DNA from: Clostridiales bacterium Firm_11
GTDB lineage: Bacteria > Bacillota > Clostridia > Christensenellales > Aristaeellaceae
Direction of reading: 5' to 3'
Length of the DNA: 64,000 nt
Assembly: GCA_001604105.1 (NCBI GenBank)
Contig: LVAQ01000015.1
Location: forward strand, 1-64,000
A model generated the notes under the pieces. It was not told the DNA's origin. It did no database searches and saw only the letters and a list, made by a program, of their open reading frames with translations. A program made the position numbers and the translations under genes. Below, in pieces: positions 8,861-17,513 of the stretch; position 1 is the first letter of the stretch, and each line of letters begins with the position of its first letter.

Positions 8861-9847
8861 TTACATGTCCTCAAAGGGCATATTGCTCTCGCTTGTACGG
8901 CCGATGTCCTCCGGGTCAAAGGGAACGCCGCGCTTCTGCTTGTATTGGTGTTGCAGCACCTTGGTATGCACATAGGCGCGGTTTTGGGCGTTGGCGGGGG
9001 TCACGCTCAGCTGCATGCCCCGCTGCCCGTCCGGCAAAAGGGTAAAACGCAGGCGGATAAACAGCTGCCCGTGCTGCGGGCATTTGCTCAGCGCCACATA
9101 TTTGCCCTGCGCCTGCGGCGTAATCTCGGTCACAAGCTGCGTGCGCTGCTTGCAGGTGGGGCATTCGGGGGTGCGTACGTCCGCGCCGTTTAGCCCTTCG
9201 GCCACGCTGGCGACCGTATGCGTGATGCGCAAACGCGTGCGCCGCGGGTTATGGCTCAGCTTGCGGGGCGTCTGCACGTGTTTGAGCACGCCTTCGGGGT
9301 TGGGCAGCTTTTGCAGCACCAGCGCGGTATAGTGCGCATCGTGCACGGCATTGTGGAAATCCCGGTTCTCATCCGTGGCAATCTCCAGATGCTCCATCGC
9401 GCCTTTGAGCGATTTCTGCCGGATGCCCAGTTCAAACGCCTCGGCATAGTAACGCTGCACATCATACATACGGGGCAATTCGCTCTCTTTGATAAAGAAA
9501 TCGATATTCTGCTTGAGCACGCTCACATCATCCCCGCCCCAGGTGAGAAACACAAAATCTTCTCCGCACCAGCGCGTAAACTGCTCCATCGCCTCCACAA
9601 AGGTGGGCGCGTCGCAAAGCTGTTCCTGCCCAAGGTGGGTCATGCGCCGTACGCGGGGGTGGATGTTGGTGTAGTGTGTCGGACGGATCGGGATGGATAC
9701 TTCCTCCAAAAGCGAAAAGCGCTCATCCAGCTTAACCGCGCCAATCTGGATCACCTCAAAGAGCAGGCTGTCTCCGATCTGCCGGAACACCGGCGTATTG
9801 AAGCTGGTCGGCTGGTTCCATTCCAAATCCATCACTATGTAGTGCAT
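8861..9847 (-). CDS. DEDDh-type 3'-5' exonuclease (KapD/ERI-1-like)
   Basis: 328 residues, ATG start, GGAG nine bases upstream. The N-terminal 180 residues form an RNase T/DnaQ-type exonuclease: MDLEWNQP supplies the first Asp-x-Glu pair, WGGDDVSVL a second acidic site, and HNAVHDAHYTA the terminal His-x4-Asp. The C-terminal part is basic and contains CPTCKQ and KCPQHGQ, which may form a small zinc knuckle. Related proteins trim structured RNA or single-stranded nucleic acid ends; substrate here unknown. It sits 54 bp upstream of the nucleoside kinase gene and may be co-transcribed with it. Confidence 0.75.
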   Translation of the reverse strand: MHYIVMDLEWNQPTSFNTPVFRQIGDSLLFEVIQIGAVKLDERFSLLEEVSIPIRPTHYTNIHPRVRRMTHLGQEQLCDAPTFVEAMEQFTRWCGEDFVFLTWGGDDVSVLKQNIDFFIKESELPRMYDVQRYYAEAFELGIRQKSLKGAMEHLEIATDENRDFHNAVHDAHYTALVLQKLPNPEGVLKHVQTPRKLSHNPRRTRLRITHTVASVAEGLNGADVRTPECPTCKQRTQLVTEITPQAQGKYVALSKCPQHGQLFIRLRFTLLPDGQRGMQLSVTPANAQNRAYVHTKVLQHQYKQKRGVPFDPEDIGRTSESNMPFEDM

Positions 9848-9908
9848 CGTACAAAACTCCAGTCTGGCTGATTGATCTTGTTTAGCGCCGCGCCCTCACG
9901 GCAGTCGC

Positions 9909-10245
9909 TGCGGATGGCGTGCCATCCTCTCCCCGTCCTGGGCGGCAACGCATGCATGGCAGGCCATGGGCGGCGCTCGTAAATGGCAGTCCCTCGCGCC
10001 CGTTTTGCCCGCCGCGTTTACGGCGTCGCGTCTTTTGGCTGCGCGGCTGCTGTTGCGGCGCAATTGGCCATCGTCACTGCGGATGGCGAGTCATCCTCCC
10101 GCGTTCTGGGTGGCAACACATGCATGGCGTGCCTTGGGCGGTACCCCTGCATGGCAGTCCCTCGCGCCCGTCTTGCCCGCCGCGTTTACGGCGTCGCGTC
10201 TTTTGGCTGCGCGGCTGCTGTTCCGGCGCAATAGCCGGTGGCAAA
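9909..10245. repeat. two tandem copies of a ~169-bp unit overlapping a gene end
   Basis: The stretch beginning TGCGGATGGCG at 9909 is repeated from 10078, offset 168-169 bases, with long blocks nearly identical (for example the block from 9983 to about 10062 against 10151 to about 10231). The second copy contains the last 17 or so codons and the stop codon of the BaiN-type flavoprotein gene (stop at 10186), so the first copy is a displaced duplicate of that gene's 3' end. No gene is seen in 9848-10185 itself. Confidence 0.85.
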
Positions 10246-11433
10246 AGCAATGTGCAGGTTGAACCCGCCCGTGAGCGCATCCACATCCAACACTTCGCCC
10301 GCCGCGTACAGGCCGCTTACCAGCTTGCTTTCCATGCTCGCCGGATGAAACTGCCGCACATCCGCGCCGCCGGCGGTAACTACCGCCGCGGCGATACGCT
10401 CCGCGTCACTCACGGGCACCGGCAGCGCCTTGGTGGTTTGCACCAGCAGCGCTCGCTCCTCACGGCGCAAGGCGTTGGCTTCCCTGGCTGGGTCAATTTC
10501 GCACAGCTGCGCCATTACATCGGCCAGCCGCTCGGGGTATAACCCGCGCAGGATGCTTTGCACGCGCTTCTTGCCCGCCGCCCCGATATCCCGCTGTATG
10601 CGCGCATCCAGCTGGCTTTCGGTTAAGCCCGGCTTCAAATCCAGCAGCAGTTTGCATTCGCGCGGTTCCAGCCCCGCTAGGTAACTGGACGCGGAAAGCG
10701 CCAGCGGGCCGGATATCCCAAAATGCGTAAACAGCATCTCCCCAAGTTCGCTGTAAAGCGTCTTTTTGCCGTGCATCAGCGTAAGCGTCACGTTTTTGAG
10801 CGAAAGCCCCTGCAACGCCCGCACCCAGGGTTCTTCGCTGATCAGCGGCGCCAGCGCGGCCTTGGGCGTTACCACCGTGTGCCCAAGCTTAGCCAGCAGC
10901 GCATACCCGTCCCCCGTGCTGCCGGTGGCGGGATAGCTCATGCCCCCTGTGCAAAGGATCACCGCGTCTGCGGGCAGTGACTGCCCGTTTTCCAGCGTCA
11001 CGCCGCACACCTTGCTCTGCGCAGTATCAATGGCGCTTACCCGCGTGTTCAGGCTGACCCGTACCCCCAGCCGTTGCAGCCTGCGCTCAAACGCGCGGGT
11101 CACATCGCTGGCTTTCTGCGAGGCGGGAAACACGCGGTTGCCGCGCTCTACCACCGTAGGGCAGCCCCATTGCGCAAGCAACTGCACCAGCGCATCCGGC
11201 GATAGTTTGTCCAGCGCCGAATACAGGAAGCGCGGGTTGCGCACCACGTTTTTGCGGAAATCCTCCGCCGCGCACAGGTTGGTCACATTGCAGCGGCCTT
11301 TGCCGGTAATGTAAATCTTCTTACCCAGCTTTTCTCCGCGCTCCAGCAGCACAACGTTCGCGCCGCCCTCCGTGGCCGCGACCGCTGCCATCAGCCCTGC
11401 CGCGCCGCCGCCGATTACCACGATGCTTGGCAT
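10186..11433 (-). CDS. NAD(P)/FAD-dependent oxidoreductase, BaiN/HI0933 family
   Basis: 415 residues, ATG start, AAAGGAGG six bases upstream. N-terminal dinucleotide-binding motif IGGGAAGLMAAVAA and the family-diagnostic GKKIYITGKGRCNVTN, then CTGGMSYPATGSTGDGY in the middle and a C-terminal FAD-closing segment GLYAAGEVLDVDALTGGFN. The family includes BaiN (a flavoprotein implicated in bile-acid metabolism in Clostridium scindens) and many members of unknown function, so bile acid activity should not be assumed. The last codons lie inside a tandem duplication. A regulator of the RpiR family is encoded just upstream (34 bp gap), on the same strand. Confidence 0.85.
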   Translation of the reverse strand: MPSIVVIGGGAAGLMAAVAATEGGANVVLLERGEKLGKKIYITGKGRCNVTNLCAAEDFRKNVVRNPRFLYSALDKLSPDALVQLLAQWGCPTVVERGNRVFPASQKASDVTRAFERRLQRLGVRVSLNTRVSAIDTAQSKVCGVTLENGQSLPADAVILCTGGMSYPATGSTGDGYALLAKLGHTVVTPKAALAPLISEEPWVRALQGLSLKNVTLTLMHGKKTLYSELGEMLFTHFGISGPLALSASSYLAGLEPRECKLLLDLKPGLTESQLDARIQRDIGAAGKKRVQSILRGLYPERLADVMAQLCEIDPAREANALRREERALLVQTTKALPVPVSDAERIAAAVVTAGGADVRQFHPASMESKLVSGLYAAGEVLDVDALTGGFNLHIAFATGYCAGTAAAQPKDATP

Positions 11434-11466
11434 GGCTGCCTCCTTTGCCCGCGGCCGTCTTGATGC

Positions 11467-12342
11467 TCAGCGTTCCGCACAGCGCTCATCCTTATCCACA
11501 TATACACCATGGGCGTTCCACAGGCTTTCCAGCCGTTTAAGGTGGGCGGTAAGCTCCTCGCTACGCCGCAGGCTCAGCGCCACAATGAGCGCGTTGAGCA
11601 CCGAAAGCGGCGCCGCCAGAGAATCCACAAAGCTGGCCATATCGGTATGGGCATACAGGCGTACATCCGCCTCCGCGCTCAGCGGGCTCATGCCGCCATC
11701 CGTAACCGCGATCACGCGCGCCCCGTTTTCCTGGGCGATGCGCATGCACTCCACCGTGCGTGTGGAATAACGCGGGAAACTGATGCCTACCATCACATCC
11801 GCCTCGCCGATGCGCTCCATCTCATCAAACACTTCGCCGATGGTGTTTTGCACCATCACCACATCCTCAAAGATGAGCCGCAGATAGTGCCCCAGGAACG
11901 TGGCCAGCGGCGCCGCCGAACGAAGCCCCATCACATAGATGCGCCTTGCCGAAAGCAGCAGCTCTACCGCGCGGTCAAAATCCTGCTGGTTAAGCTCCTC
12001 CGTGGTCAGGCGGATGTTGCGCATGTCGTTTTTGAGCACCGTGCGCAGCACATCGTTTTCCTTGATTTCAGAAGCGATGATAAACCGCTCGCTGGCGGTG
12101 AGCCGCTGGCGTACCAGCTCCTGCAAAGCCGCCTGTAACTCCGGGTACCCTTCATAGCCCATGGCGGTGGCAAAGCGCACCACGGTGGATTCGCTCACAT
12201 CGCAGCTTTTGCCCAGCGTGACCGCCGTCATAAATGCCGCCTTTTCCGAACGCTCCATTATGAATGCCGCAATGCGGCGGTGCCCCTTGCTCAATGGCTT
12301 ACCGCGAAGGTTCAGCCGGTTGATGATCTCGCCTGTATCCAT
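11467..12342 (-). CDS. MurR/RpiR family transcriptional regulator
   Basis: 291 residues from ATG at 12342. A longer frame exists, but this start has GAGGA just upstream (spacing short) and gives the usual RpiR N-terminus. The first 80 residues form the helix-turn-helix domain (LSKGHRRIAAFIMER, LGKSCDVSESTVVRFATAMGYEGYPEL), and residues about 110-260 form a sugar-isomerase (SIS) domain that binds phosphosugars (VMGLRSAAPLATFLGHYL, VMVGISFPRYSTRTVECM, VIAVTDGGMSPL). Such regulators sense sugar phosphates and control their catabolism. No sugar gene is adjacent, so its targets are unknown; it may form a unit with surE upstream and the flavoprotein gene downstream. Confidence 0.88.
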   Translation of the reverse strand: MDTGEIINRLNLRGKPLSKGHRRIAAFIMERSEKAAFMTAVTLGKSCDVSESTVVRFATAMGYEGYPELQAALQELVRQRLTASERFIIASEIKENDVLRTVLKNDMRNIRLTTEELNQQDFDRAVELLLSARRIYVMGLRSAAPLATFLGHYLRLIFEDVVMVQNTIGEVFDEMERIGEADVMVGISFPRYSTRTVECMRIAQENGARVIAVTDGGMSPLSAEADVRLYAHTDMASFVDSLAAPLSVLNALIVALSLRRSEELTAHLKRLESLWNAHGVYVDKDERCAER

Positions 12343-12472
12343 ACTCCTCGCAGCGCATTCGCGCCCCGGGGAAGCATGCTTCCCCAGCCTTTCCCCCGCC
12401 CGCAACGCGGGCAGGCCTGTGTTCAAAGGTCAAACGCAATCTGTTTGCACGTTTTTGTAGCCCTTGCCAGCC

Positions 12473-13252
12473 TTACGCGTGCAGGTCAAGCTTGCCAATC
12501 TCCCGCACAAAGGAGGCAAATGCGGCGCTGTGCTCGCACGGGTTGCCCATAAAGGTTAAGGTCACATGCCCTTTGTTCAGGAGGTCAAGGTCGGAGTTTT
12601 CCTCCGGCGCATCCATGCTGCCTTCGTTGCTCATCCAGTAGTACACGCCCGAACGGGGGCTTTCGCGGCGTACGTAGGTATCCAGAAAGTTGGCTGTGGA
12701 AAGCGGCGCCAGCCTTGGCGCCAGCACGTTTTCAGGCTCACGGGCGGGGGCGTTCATATTGAGCACGGTTGCGGGCGGGGTCTTGAGCGTACCGTAACGC
12801 TCGGCGGTGGCAATGGCCAGGTGCGCGGTATGGTCATACATCGCTTTGGTGGCGGTGTGGTGCACGCTCACCGCCATGGAACGCACGCGGTTGAGCGAAC
12901 CCTCGGTGGCCGCGCCCACGGTGCCGCTGTAGTGCACGGCCATGCCCGCGTTGTACCCGTCGTTAATGCCGGAGATGAGCACATCCACCGGCTCCTTGAT
13001 CAGCTCATAGAGCGCCAGGCGAACGCAATCCGCCGGTGTGCCGGTGATCGACCAGGCAGTAACTTCCGCTTCCCCGAAATCAAAGGGCTTTACATAAATG
13101 GGATCCAACAGCGTAATGCGCTGGCTGGCCGCGCTCTGCTGGCGGTTGGGCGCGCAGATGCTCACCTTGTGCCCGCGCATGAGCGCCGCCTCACACAGCG
13201 CATGGATGCCGATACTGCGGATGCCATCGTCATTGACCAAAAGAATATGCAT
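12473..13252 (-). CDS. surE: 5'/3'-nucleotidase SurE
   Basis: 259 residues from ATG at 13252. A GTG six bases earlier is possible, but the AGGAG lies nine bases before the ATG and only three before the GTG. Starts with HILLVNDDGIRSIGI, whose Asp-Asp pair binds the metal ion; SGINDGYNAGMAVHYSGTVGAATEG is the second SurE signature (Asn metal ligand and phosphate-binding Gly-Thr-Val). The enzyme removes phosphate from nucleoside monophosphates and short polyphosphates. It is downstream by 12 bp of the YvlD-like membrane gene and likely co-transcribed with it. Confidence 0.92.
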   Translation of the reverse strand: MHILLVNDDGIRSIGIHALCEAALMRGHKVSICAPNRQQSAASQRITLLDPIYVKPFDFGEAEVTAWSITGTPADCVRLALYELIKEPVDVLISGINDGYNAGMAVHYSGTVGAATEGSLNRVRSMAVSVHHTATKAMYDHTAHLAIATAERYGTLKTPPATVLNMNAPAREPENVLAPRLAPLSTANFLDTYVRRESPRSGVYYWMSNEGSMDAPEENSDLDLLNKGHVTLTFMGNPCEHSAAFASFVREIGKLDLHA

Positions 13253-13264
13253 GCTCACAAACTC

Positions 13265-13618
13265 CTATTTTCGCAGGCTGCCCGTGAGGGCGCCAATCAG
13301 CGTTCTGGCCACGTTGACCACCACGGCCACCGCCGCCGCCCACCAGATGTTATCCACCGTGACCGCGCCGTTCATCATGCCCACTGCCGTCCACACAAGC
13401 CAGGTATCCACCACCACATAGAGCAGCCCCAGCGTAAGCCAGTTGACCACCTTGAGCAAAAGCCGCGCCAGCGGGCGGATTACGATGTACAAAAGCCCAA
13501 GGATGGCGCCGATCATGGCGGCACTCTGCACGTTTTGCATGTGTACGCCTTCCATGTAAGTGGCGCACAGCGGTATGGCGGCCACCGTGGCCGCGAAACG
13601 GAATATGGCTCCCAGCAA
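13265..13618 (-). CDS. YvlD/phage-holin-4-like small membrane protein
   Basis: 117 residues if translation starts at the TTG at 13618, which has GGGAGGG seven bases upstream; a GTG at 13669 would add 17 hydrophilic residues but lacks a ribosome-binding site. Four hydrophobic segments (IFRFAATVAAIPLCATYM, AAMIGAILGLLYIVI, LLKVVNWLTLGLLYVVVDTWLV, WWAAAVAVVVNVARTLIGAL) fit the YvlD-type four-TM family (Pfam phage_holin_4_2 group). These chromosomal proteins are not phage holins in most cases and have been linked to envelope stress in Bacillus. A TATACT hexamer lies about 40 bases upstream. Confidence 0.72.
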   Translation of the reverse strand: MLGAIFRFAATVAAIPLCATYMEGVHMQNVQSAAMIGAILGLLYIVIRPLARLLLKVVNWLTLGLLYVVVDTWLVWTAVGMMNGAVTVDNIWWAAAVAVVVNVARTLIGALTGSLRK

Positions 13619-13946
13619 CGCGCTTCCCTCCCGCGGGCCGCCATCGCGGCACAAGATTAAGTATACCACAGACTATGGAAAATGGGTAGGCATGCCGTAC
13701 CTGCACTGGGTGAGCGCAACTGACAGCACTGACCATCTCGATAGCCGCACGCGGCTTACACAGCCCCTCTGTGCTTTGTTTGCAACAAACAGGTGCTGTG
13801 CATTGCCTCAACCGCAACGCTGGTCATGGCTTAGGCAAACGGGCTCCGTTTGGCATTTCGATAGAATCCTGCCTGCAGGCTGATGTTCGCTTTATCAAAA
13901 GACAATCGCTTGCAATCATGAGAATCCAATTGTCACACAGATAAAA
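13619..13946. other. gene-free gap between surE unit and P-II-like gene
   Basis: No gene recognised. It contains the TATACT element upstream of the YvlD-like gene near 13658-13663 (minus strand) and ends with the putative terminator of the P-II-like gene. The base composition falls toward the low-GC neighbour. Confidence 0.4.
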
Positions 13947-13983
13947 CCGCTTGCGAACGAATGGAGGATCACAAGCGGCTTAT
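13943..13983 (-). terminator. putative rho-independent terminator of the P-II-like gene
   Basis: Read on the minus strand, a CCGCTTG/CAAGCGG stem (13972-13978 with 13947-13953) and an 18-base loop are followed by a short TTTT run. It lies about 30 bases past the stop of the P-II-like gene. The stem is only 7 bp. Confidence 0.45.
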
Positions 13984-14013
13984 CCCTGCGCGCAGGCCAA
14001 CTATCATCAACAA

Positions 14014-14673
14014 TTACTGCATCATACCATAAACACAGTTTACATCTTGTATGAACAGTATGCCCATCCCTGGTTCATCCAGCCTTGCATCTTTACGTAT
14101 CGCTTCCACAATTGCGTCGGTCATATCCGCACTAACGATGATCAGTACAACTTCCTTCTCCGGCTCAATTTCCATATTAAACAGCTTTTTGGTTTCATGG
14201 ACGCCCGAGCCGCGTGCGTTAATGATCGTTCCACCTTTTGCGCCCGCTTTTACCGCCGCATCAATCACGATTTCTGCGTTTCCTTTTGGCACAATCGTTG
14301 TTATTGCGTGAAACATGCTGCGCTCCTCCTCGTCTTGTATCTCTTCTTGGCTTTGACAGTTGCGGCTCCCGGCAATCGCTGTGACCGTAGTGGAAAAGGC
14401 TATACCATGGTTTGGCTTGTCCAGATGTAACTCTTCCTTAAGCACCTTGAGCACACTGCGAATAATCGCTTTTCCAGCGATGATCTGCACAATTTCCTTG
14501 CTGGATTCAATCAGCCCAAGATAACGCAGCAGGTCACCGCCCGCGGTGCCCTTGCAAAGCTGGATTGTTCCGCCAAGCGCTCCCAACCTCCTTGCAATTC
14601 GGAGGATCTTCGTCCCGTTTCCGCTTGACACGATCGCATATAATTGCTCATAGCGGCATTTGGTTTGTGTCAC
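14014..14673 (-). CDS. tandem P-II-like regulatory protein (DUF1538-associated)
   Basis: 219 residues from a GTG at 14673, nine bases after GGAGG; an earlier GTG abuts the ribosome-binding site and is less likely. Two P-II/GlnB-like modules follow one another: residues about 8-105 (YAIVSSGNGTKILRIARRLG...) and about 120-219 (AITTIVPKGNAEIVIDAAVKAGAKGGTIINARGSG...). The ARGSGVHE segment corresponds to the P-II T-loop base. P-II proteins bind ATP/ADP and 2-oxoglutarate-type effectors and gate transporters. The gene starts 15 bp after the stop of the DUF1538 membrane gene, which is the classical arrangement of a P-II regulator with its transporter. Codon use is less GC-rich than neighbouring genes, suggesting transfer. 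Confidence 0.8.
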   Translation of the reverse strand: MTQTKCRYEQLYAIVSSGNGTKILRIARRLGALGGTIQLCKGTAGGDLLRYLGLIESSKEIVQIIAGKAIIRSVLKVLKEELHLDKPNHGIAFSTTVTAIAGSRNCQSQEEIQDEEERSMFHAITTIVPKGNAEIVIDAAVKAGAKGGTIINARGSGVHETKKLFNMEIEPEKEVVLIIVSADMTDAIVEAIRKDARLDEPGMGILFIQDVNCVYGMMQ

Positions 14674-14688
14674 GTTTTTCACCCTCCA

Positions 14689-16158
14689 TCAACTTGTTGT
14701 GAGCTTTCGATAGAGTATGCCAAGCACCTGCAAAGTGATCAACGGCATCATCGCCACGGTAGCGATTAATCCAAACCCCTCCGCCATAATGCTTGCACCC
14801 TCCATCGCATCGGCCGCGCCTTGCGCAAAGGCAAGAATGAACGTCACCGTCATCGGTCCAGATGCAACCCCGCCTGCGTCAAACGCAATACCGATGAAAA
14901 CCTTTGGCGTAAAATACATCAATGCCACTGCCATCGCGTAACCCGGCAACAGATAGTGCCACAGTTTGATGCCTGGTATCATGATCCGCAGCATCGTCAG
15001 TGCAACAGCTGCACCGATACCGATGGCCAGCGATGCGAGTATAACTCTCTTTCTCAGGTAGCTGCTGGTGACAGCCTCGATTTGGCTGGTTAAAACATGA
15101 ACCGCGGGTTCCGCAAGAATGGTAACAAACCCAAGCGCAAAGCCGATCAACAAAAGCGGTACCTTACTGCTGAAAGAAGCAACAAGCCGCCCCATCGTCA
15201 ACCCGATGTTCATAAAGCCGTTATGGACTCCGCTCAAAAACAGTACCAAACCAATAAACGTGAACAGAAGTCCAAGTATGATTCGAATAAGCTTCTTGAC
15301 CGAAGAGCGGATGATGGTTACCTGTGCAAGAATGAATAGAATCACAATGGGTAAAAGCGCAACCATAATTTCAAGTGCGATATGCCCAAAACTTTGGATG
15401 AACGGCCAGAGGATTGAATTTGATTCAATCTGGCTTGTTGCTAATGCTCCGGTTATCCCTCCGCTGCCTTTTATGATTCCCATAACCAGCACCGAGAGGA
15501 TTGCGCCGACCGATGCAATCGCAACCAGTCCGAACGAATCTTTCTCAGCGCCTTTCGCGTCCTTGCCCATCGCAGCAACGCCAACGGCGAGCGCAAGGAA
15601 AAACGGAACCGTCATTGCCCCGGTTGTCGCGCCCGATGCATCAAACGCTATTGCGAGGTATTCCTGCGAAGAAAAAAGCGCTAGTACGAAAATCACCAAA
15701 TAGGCAACCGTGAGAATTTTATACAACGGAATCCTGATGACGATGCGCAGCAGTCCAAATGTCAGCATAACAGCGATGCCGAGCGAAACAACCACCAGAA
15801 TGACAGGCTTTGTGATAACCCCTGCCGTTACCATTTCCACCTGATCTGCCAGAATATGCAGATCCGGCTCCGCCACCGATACAAAAAAACCCAGCATAAC
15901 GCCGCCTGCAATAACAATCCATATGGAATTCCATTTTGCAAGGCTTGCGCCCATCATTTGCCCGATTGGCGATATGCCTAAAACAACCCCCACCAAAAAG
16001 ACAGTCAAACCAACGGTTACAAGCACCGCGCCGATCAAAAAACGACCAAACACAGGCGCGTCGACCGGAGCGATTGTGAAATGGAGGATTGTCACGATGA
16101 TCGTTATCGGAAGAATGGAATACACGACCTCTTTAGCCTTCTCCCTGAATAACGTCAA
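14689..16158 (-). CDS. DUF1538 family membrane protein (two repeats)
   Basis: 489 residues from TTG at 16158 (AAAGGAG eight bases upstream; a GTG overlapping the ribosome-binding site is improbable). About 12-14 hydrophobic segments arranged as two homologous halves: each half holds a related segment, SVAEPDLHILADQVE (first) and ILAEPAVHVLTSQIE (second), and each a second one, AIAFDASGATTGAMTVPFFLALAVG and GIAFDAGGVASGPMTVTFILAFAQG. This internal duplication is typical of DUF1538. The conserved Asp-Ala-Gly/Ser and GxMTV motifs suggest a re-entrant ion or substrate site. Function is unknown; adjacency to a P-II-like gene suggests a regulated transporter or channel. Lower GC than neighbours. 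Confidence 0.82.
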   Translation of the reverse strand: MTLFREKAKEVVYSILPITIIVTILHFTIAPVDAPVFGRFLIGAVLVTVGLTVFLVGVVLGISPIGQMMGASLAKWNSIWIVIAGGVMLGFFVSVAEPDLHILADQVEMVTAGVITKPVILVVVSLGIAVMLTFGLLRIVIRIPLYKILTVAYLVIFVLALFSSQEYLAIAFDASGATTGAMTVPFFLALAVGVAAMGKDAKGAEKDSFGLVAIASVGAILSVLVMGIIKGSGGITGALATSQIESNSILWPFIQSFGHIALEIMVALLPIVILFILAQVTIIRSSVKKLIRIILGLLFTFIGLVLFLSGVHNGFMNIGLTMGRLVASFSSKVPLLLIGFALGFVTILAEPAVHVLTSQIEAVTSSYLRKRVILASLAIGIGAAVALTMLRIMIPGIKLWHYLLPGYAMAVALMYFTPKVFIGIAFDAGGVASGPMTVTFILAFAQGAADAMEGASIMAEGFGLIATVAMMPLITLQVLGILYRKLTTS

Positions 16159-16344
16159 TAGAACCACTCCTTTCTATGGGTAACTCTCTTTATGATAGCA
16201 AAAACACCATATTTTCTCAACCGATTCAGTTACGGCTCCAATGGTTCAACCTTAGCAAGCCTCGCATTGGCTATCACATGAACAACACAAAAACTTTTCT
16301 ATTGTTTTCCTCTCCAGTACCCTATCAACATAACGTATGCCTCC

Positions 16345-16740
16345 TTACGTACCCCCGCGCCGCCTGCGGTTCAAAACCGCCGTGAGCGCCGCAAAGCCCA
16401 TGACTGTGCTTTCAATCAGAATCACCTGCCCATTGATGGAGATAATCGCTTTGAGCACAGGCCAGCGCACCGCGCCGATAGTCTCCAGGTACTGGTAGCA
16501 CAGCGTGAGCAACAACAGCCCCGCCGCGATGTACAGCATCCCCGTAAGCCCCGTGTTTTTGACGGATAGCCCCGCCAACGGCAGCAGCAGCGCCACGCAT
16601 ACCCCCAGCGTGACCCCCTTGAGCAGGTAGGCAAAGAAATTGCCCGCGGCAAACCATCTGTCCAGCAGCATAAACAGCGCGCTGGTCAGCAGGCAGAGTA
16701 TCAAGGGGCAAAACACCACAATCAAACGGCGCATCAGCAT
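16345..16740 (-). CDS. small four-TM membrane protein, unknown
   Basis: 131 residues from ATG at 16740, chosen because GGAG lies eight bases upstream; frames starting further upstream have no such site. Four hydrophobic segments (LIVVFCPLILCLLTSALFML, FFAYLLKGVTLGVCVALLLPLAG, GMLYIAAGLLLLTLCYQY, VILIESTVMGFAALTAVL) and an arginine-rich tail. No family recognised. It lies between the DUF1538 gene and the 100-bp repeat array downstream of trmD. Confidence 0.6.
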   Translation of the reverse strand: MLMRRLIVVFCPLILCLLTSALFMLLDRWFAAGNFFAYLLKGVTLGVCVALLLPLAGLSVKNTGLTGMLYIAAGLLLLTLCYQYLETIGAVRWPVLKAIISINGQVILIESTVMGFAALTAVLNRRRRGGT

Positions 16741-16836
16741 CGGGCAGGCTCCTTTCCGCATCGGTCGGGTATGGTGCAAACGATTTTGGCTGTATCAGGC
16801 AAATGATTTCTCCGCAAAGGGGTTCGCGTTGGCACG

Positions 16837-17512
16837 CGGTTTGCCTGTCCGGAGGTTCGGGCAAGCACACGGTTTGCCTGTCGGTTGCGGTGGCAGGCAA
16901 AGCCGTTTCCCCGCACGGTTACACTGGAATGCGATGCTATTACCCCGCATGGGGGTTCGGACAGGCACGCGGTTTCCCTGTCGGTTGCGGTGGCAGGCCA
17001 TGCCGTTTCCCCGCACGGTTACACTGGAAAGCGATGCTATTAAGCCACTTGGGGGTTCTGGCAAGCACGCGGTTTGCCTGTCGGTTGCGCTGGCAGGTAA
17101 AGCCTTTTCTCCACACAGTTACACTGGAATGCGATGCCATTAAGCCACTTGGGGGTTTTGGCAAGCACGCGGTTTGCCTGTCGGTTGCGGTGGCAGGCAA
17201 AGCCATTTCCCCGCACGGTTACACTGGAAAGCGATGCCATTACCCCGCATGGGGGTTTGGGCAGGCATGTGGTTTGCCTGTCGGTTGCGCTGGCAGGCAA
17301 AGCCGTTTCCCCGCATGGTTACACTGGAATGCGATGCCATTAACCCGCATGGCGGTTCTGGCAGGCACGCGGTTTCCCTGTCGGTTGCGGTGGCAGGCAA
17401 AGCCATTTCCCCGCACGGTTACACTGGAATGCGATGCCATTACCCCGCATGGCGGTTCGCGTTGGCACACTGTTCCCCCGCACGGTTGCCCTTGCAGGCA
17501 ACGCCGCCCGCG
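16837..17512. repeat. tandem array of six 100-bp units downstream of trmD
   Basis: The block GGTTTGCCTG or GGTTTCCCTG recurs at 16871, 16971, 17071, 17171, 17271 and 17371, an exact 100-base period, with partial units on both flanks. Units differ at a few positions (CCGCATGGG versus CCACTTGGG types). Each unit contains an inverted pair GGTTTGCCTG ... CAGGCAAAGCC around a 13-base loop, so each transcript copy could fold into a hairpin. A 100-base period is not a multiple of three and the frame changes in every unit, so the array is not coding. It starts right after the trmD stop codon (17514). Confidence 0.93.
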
Positions 17513-17513
17513 G

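Noticed and set aside
16837..17512. CRISPR array
   Set aside because: Units are contiguous 100-bp near-identical repeats with no variable spacers, and no cas genes are nearby. Same reasoning applies to the 95-bp, 92/104-bp and 125-bp arrays.
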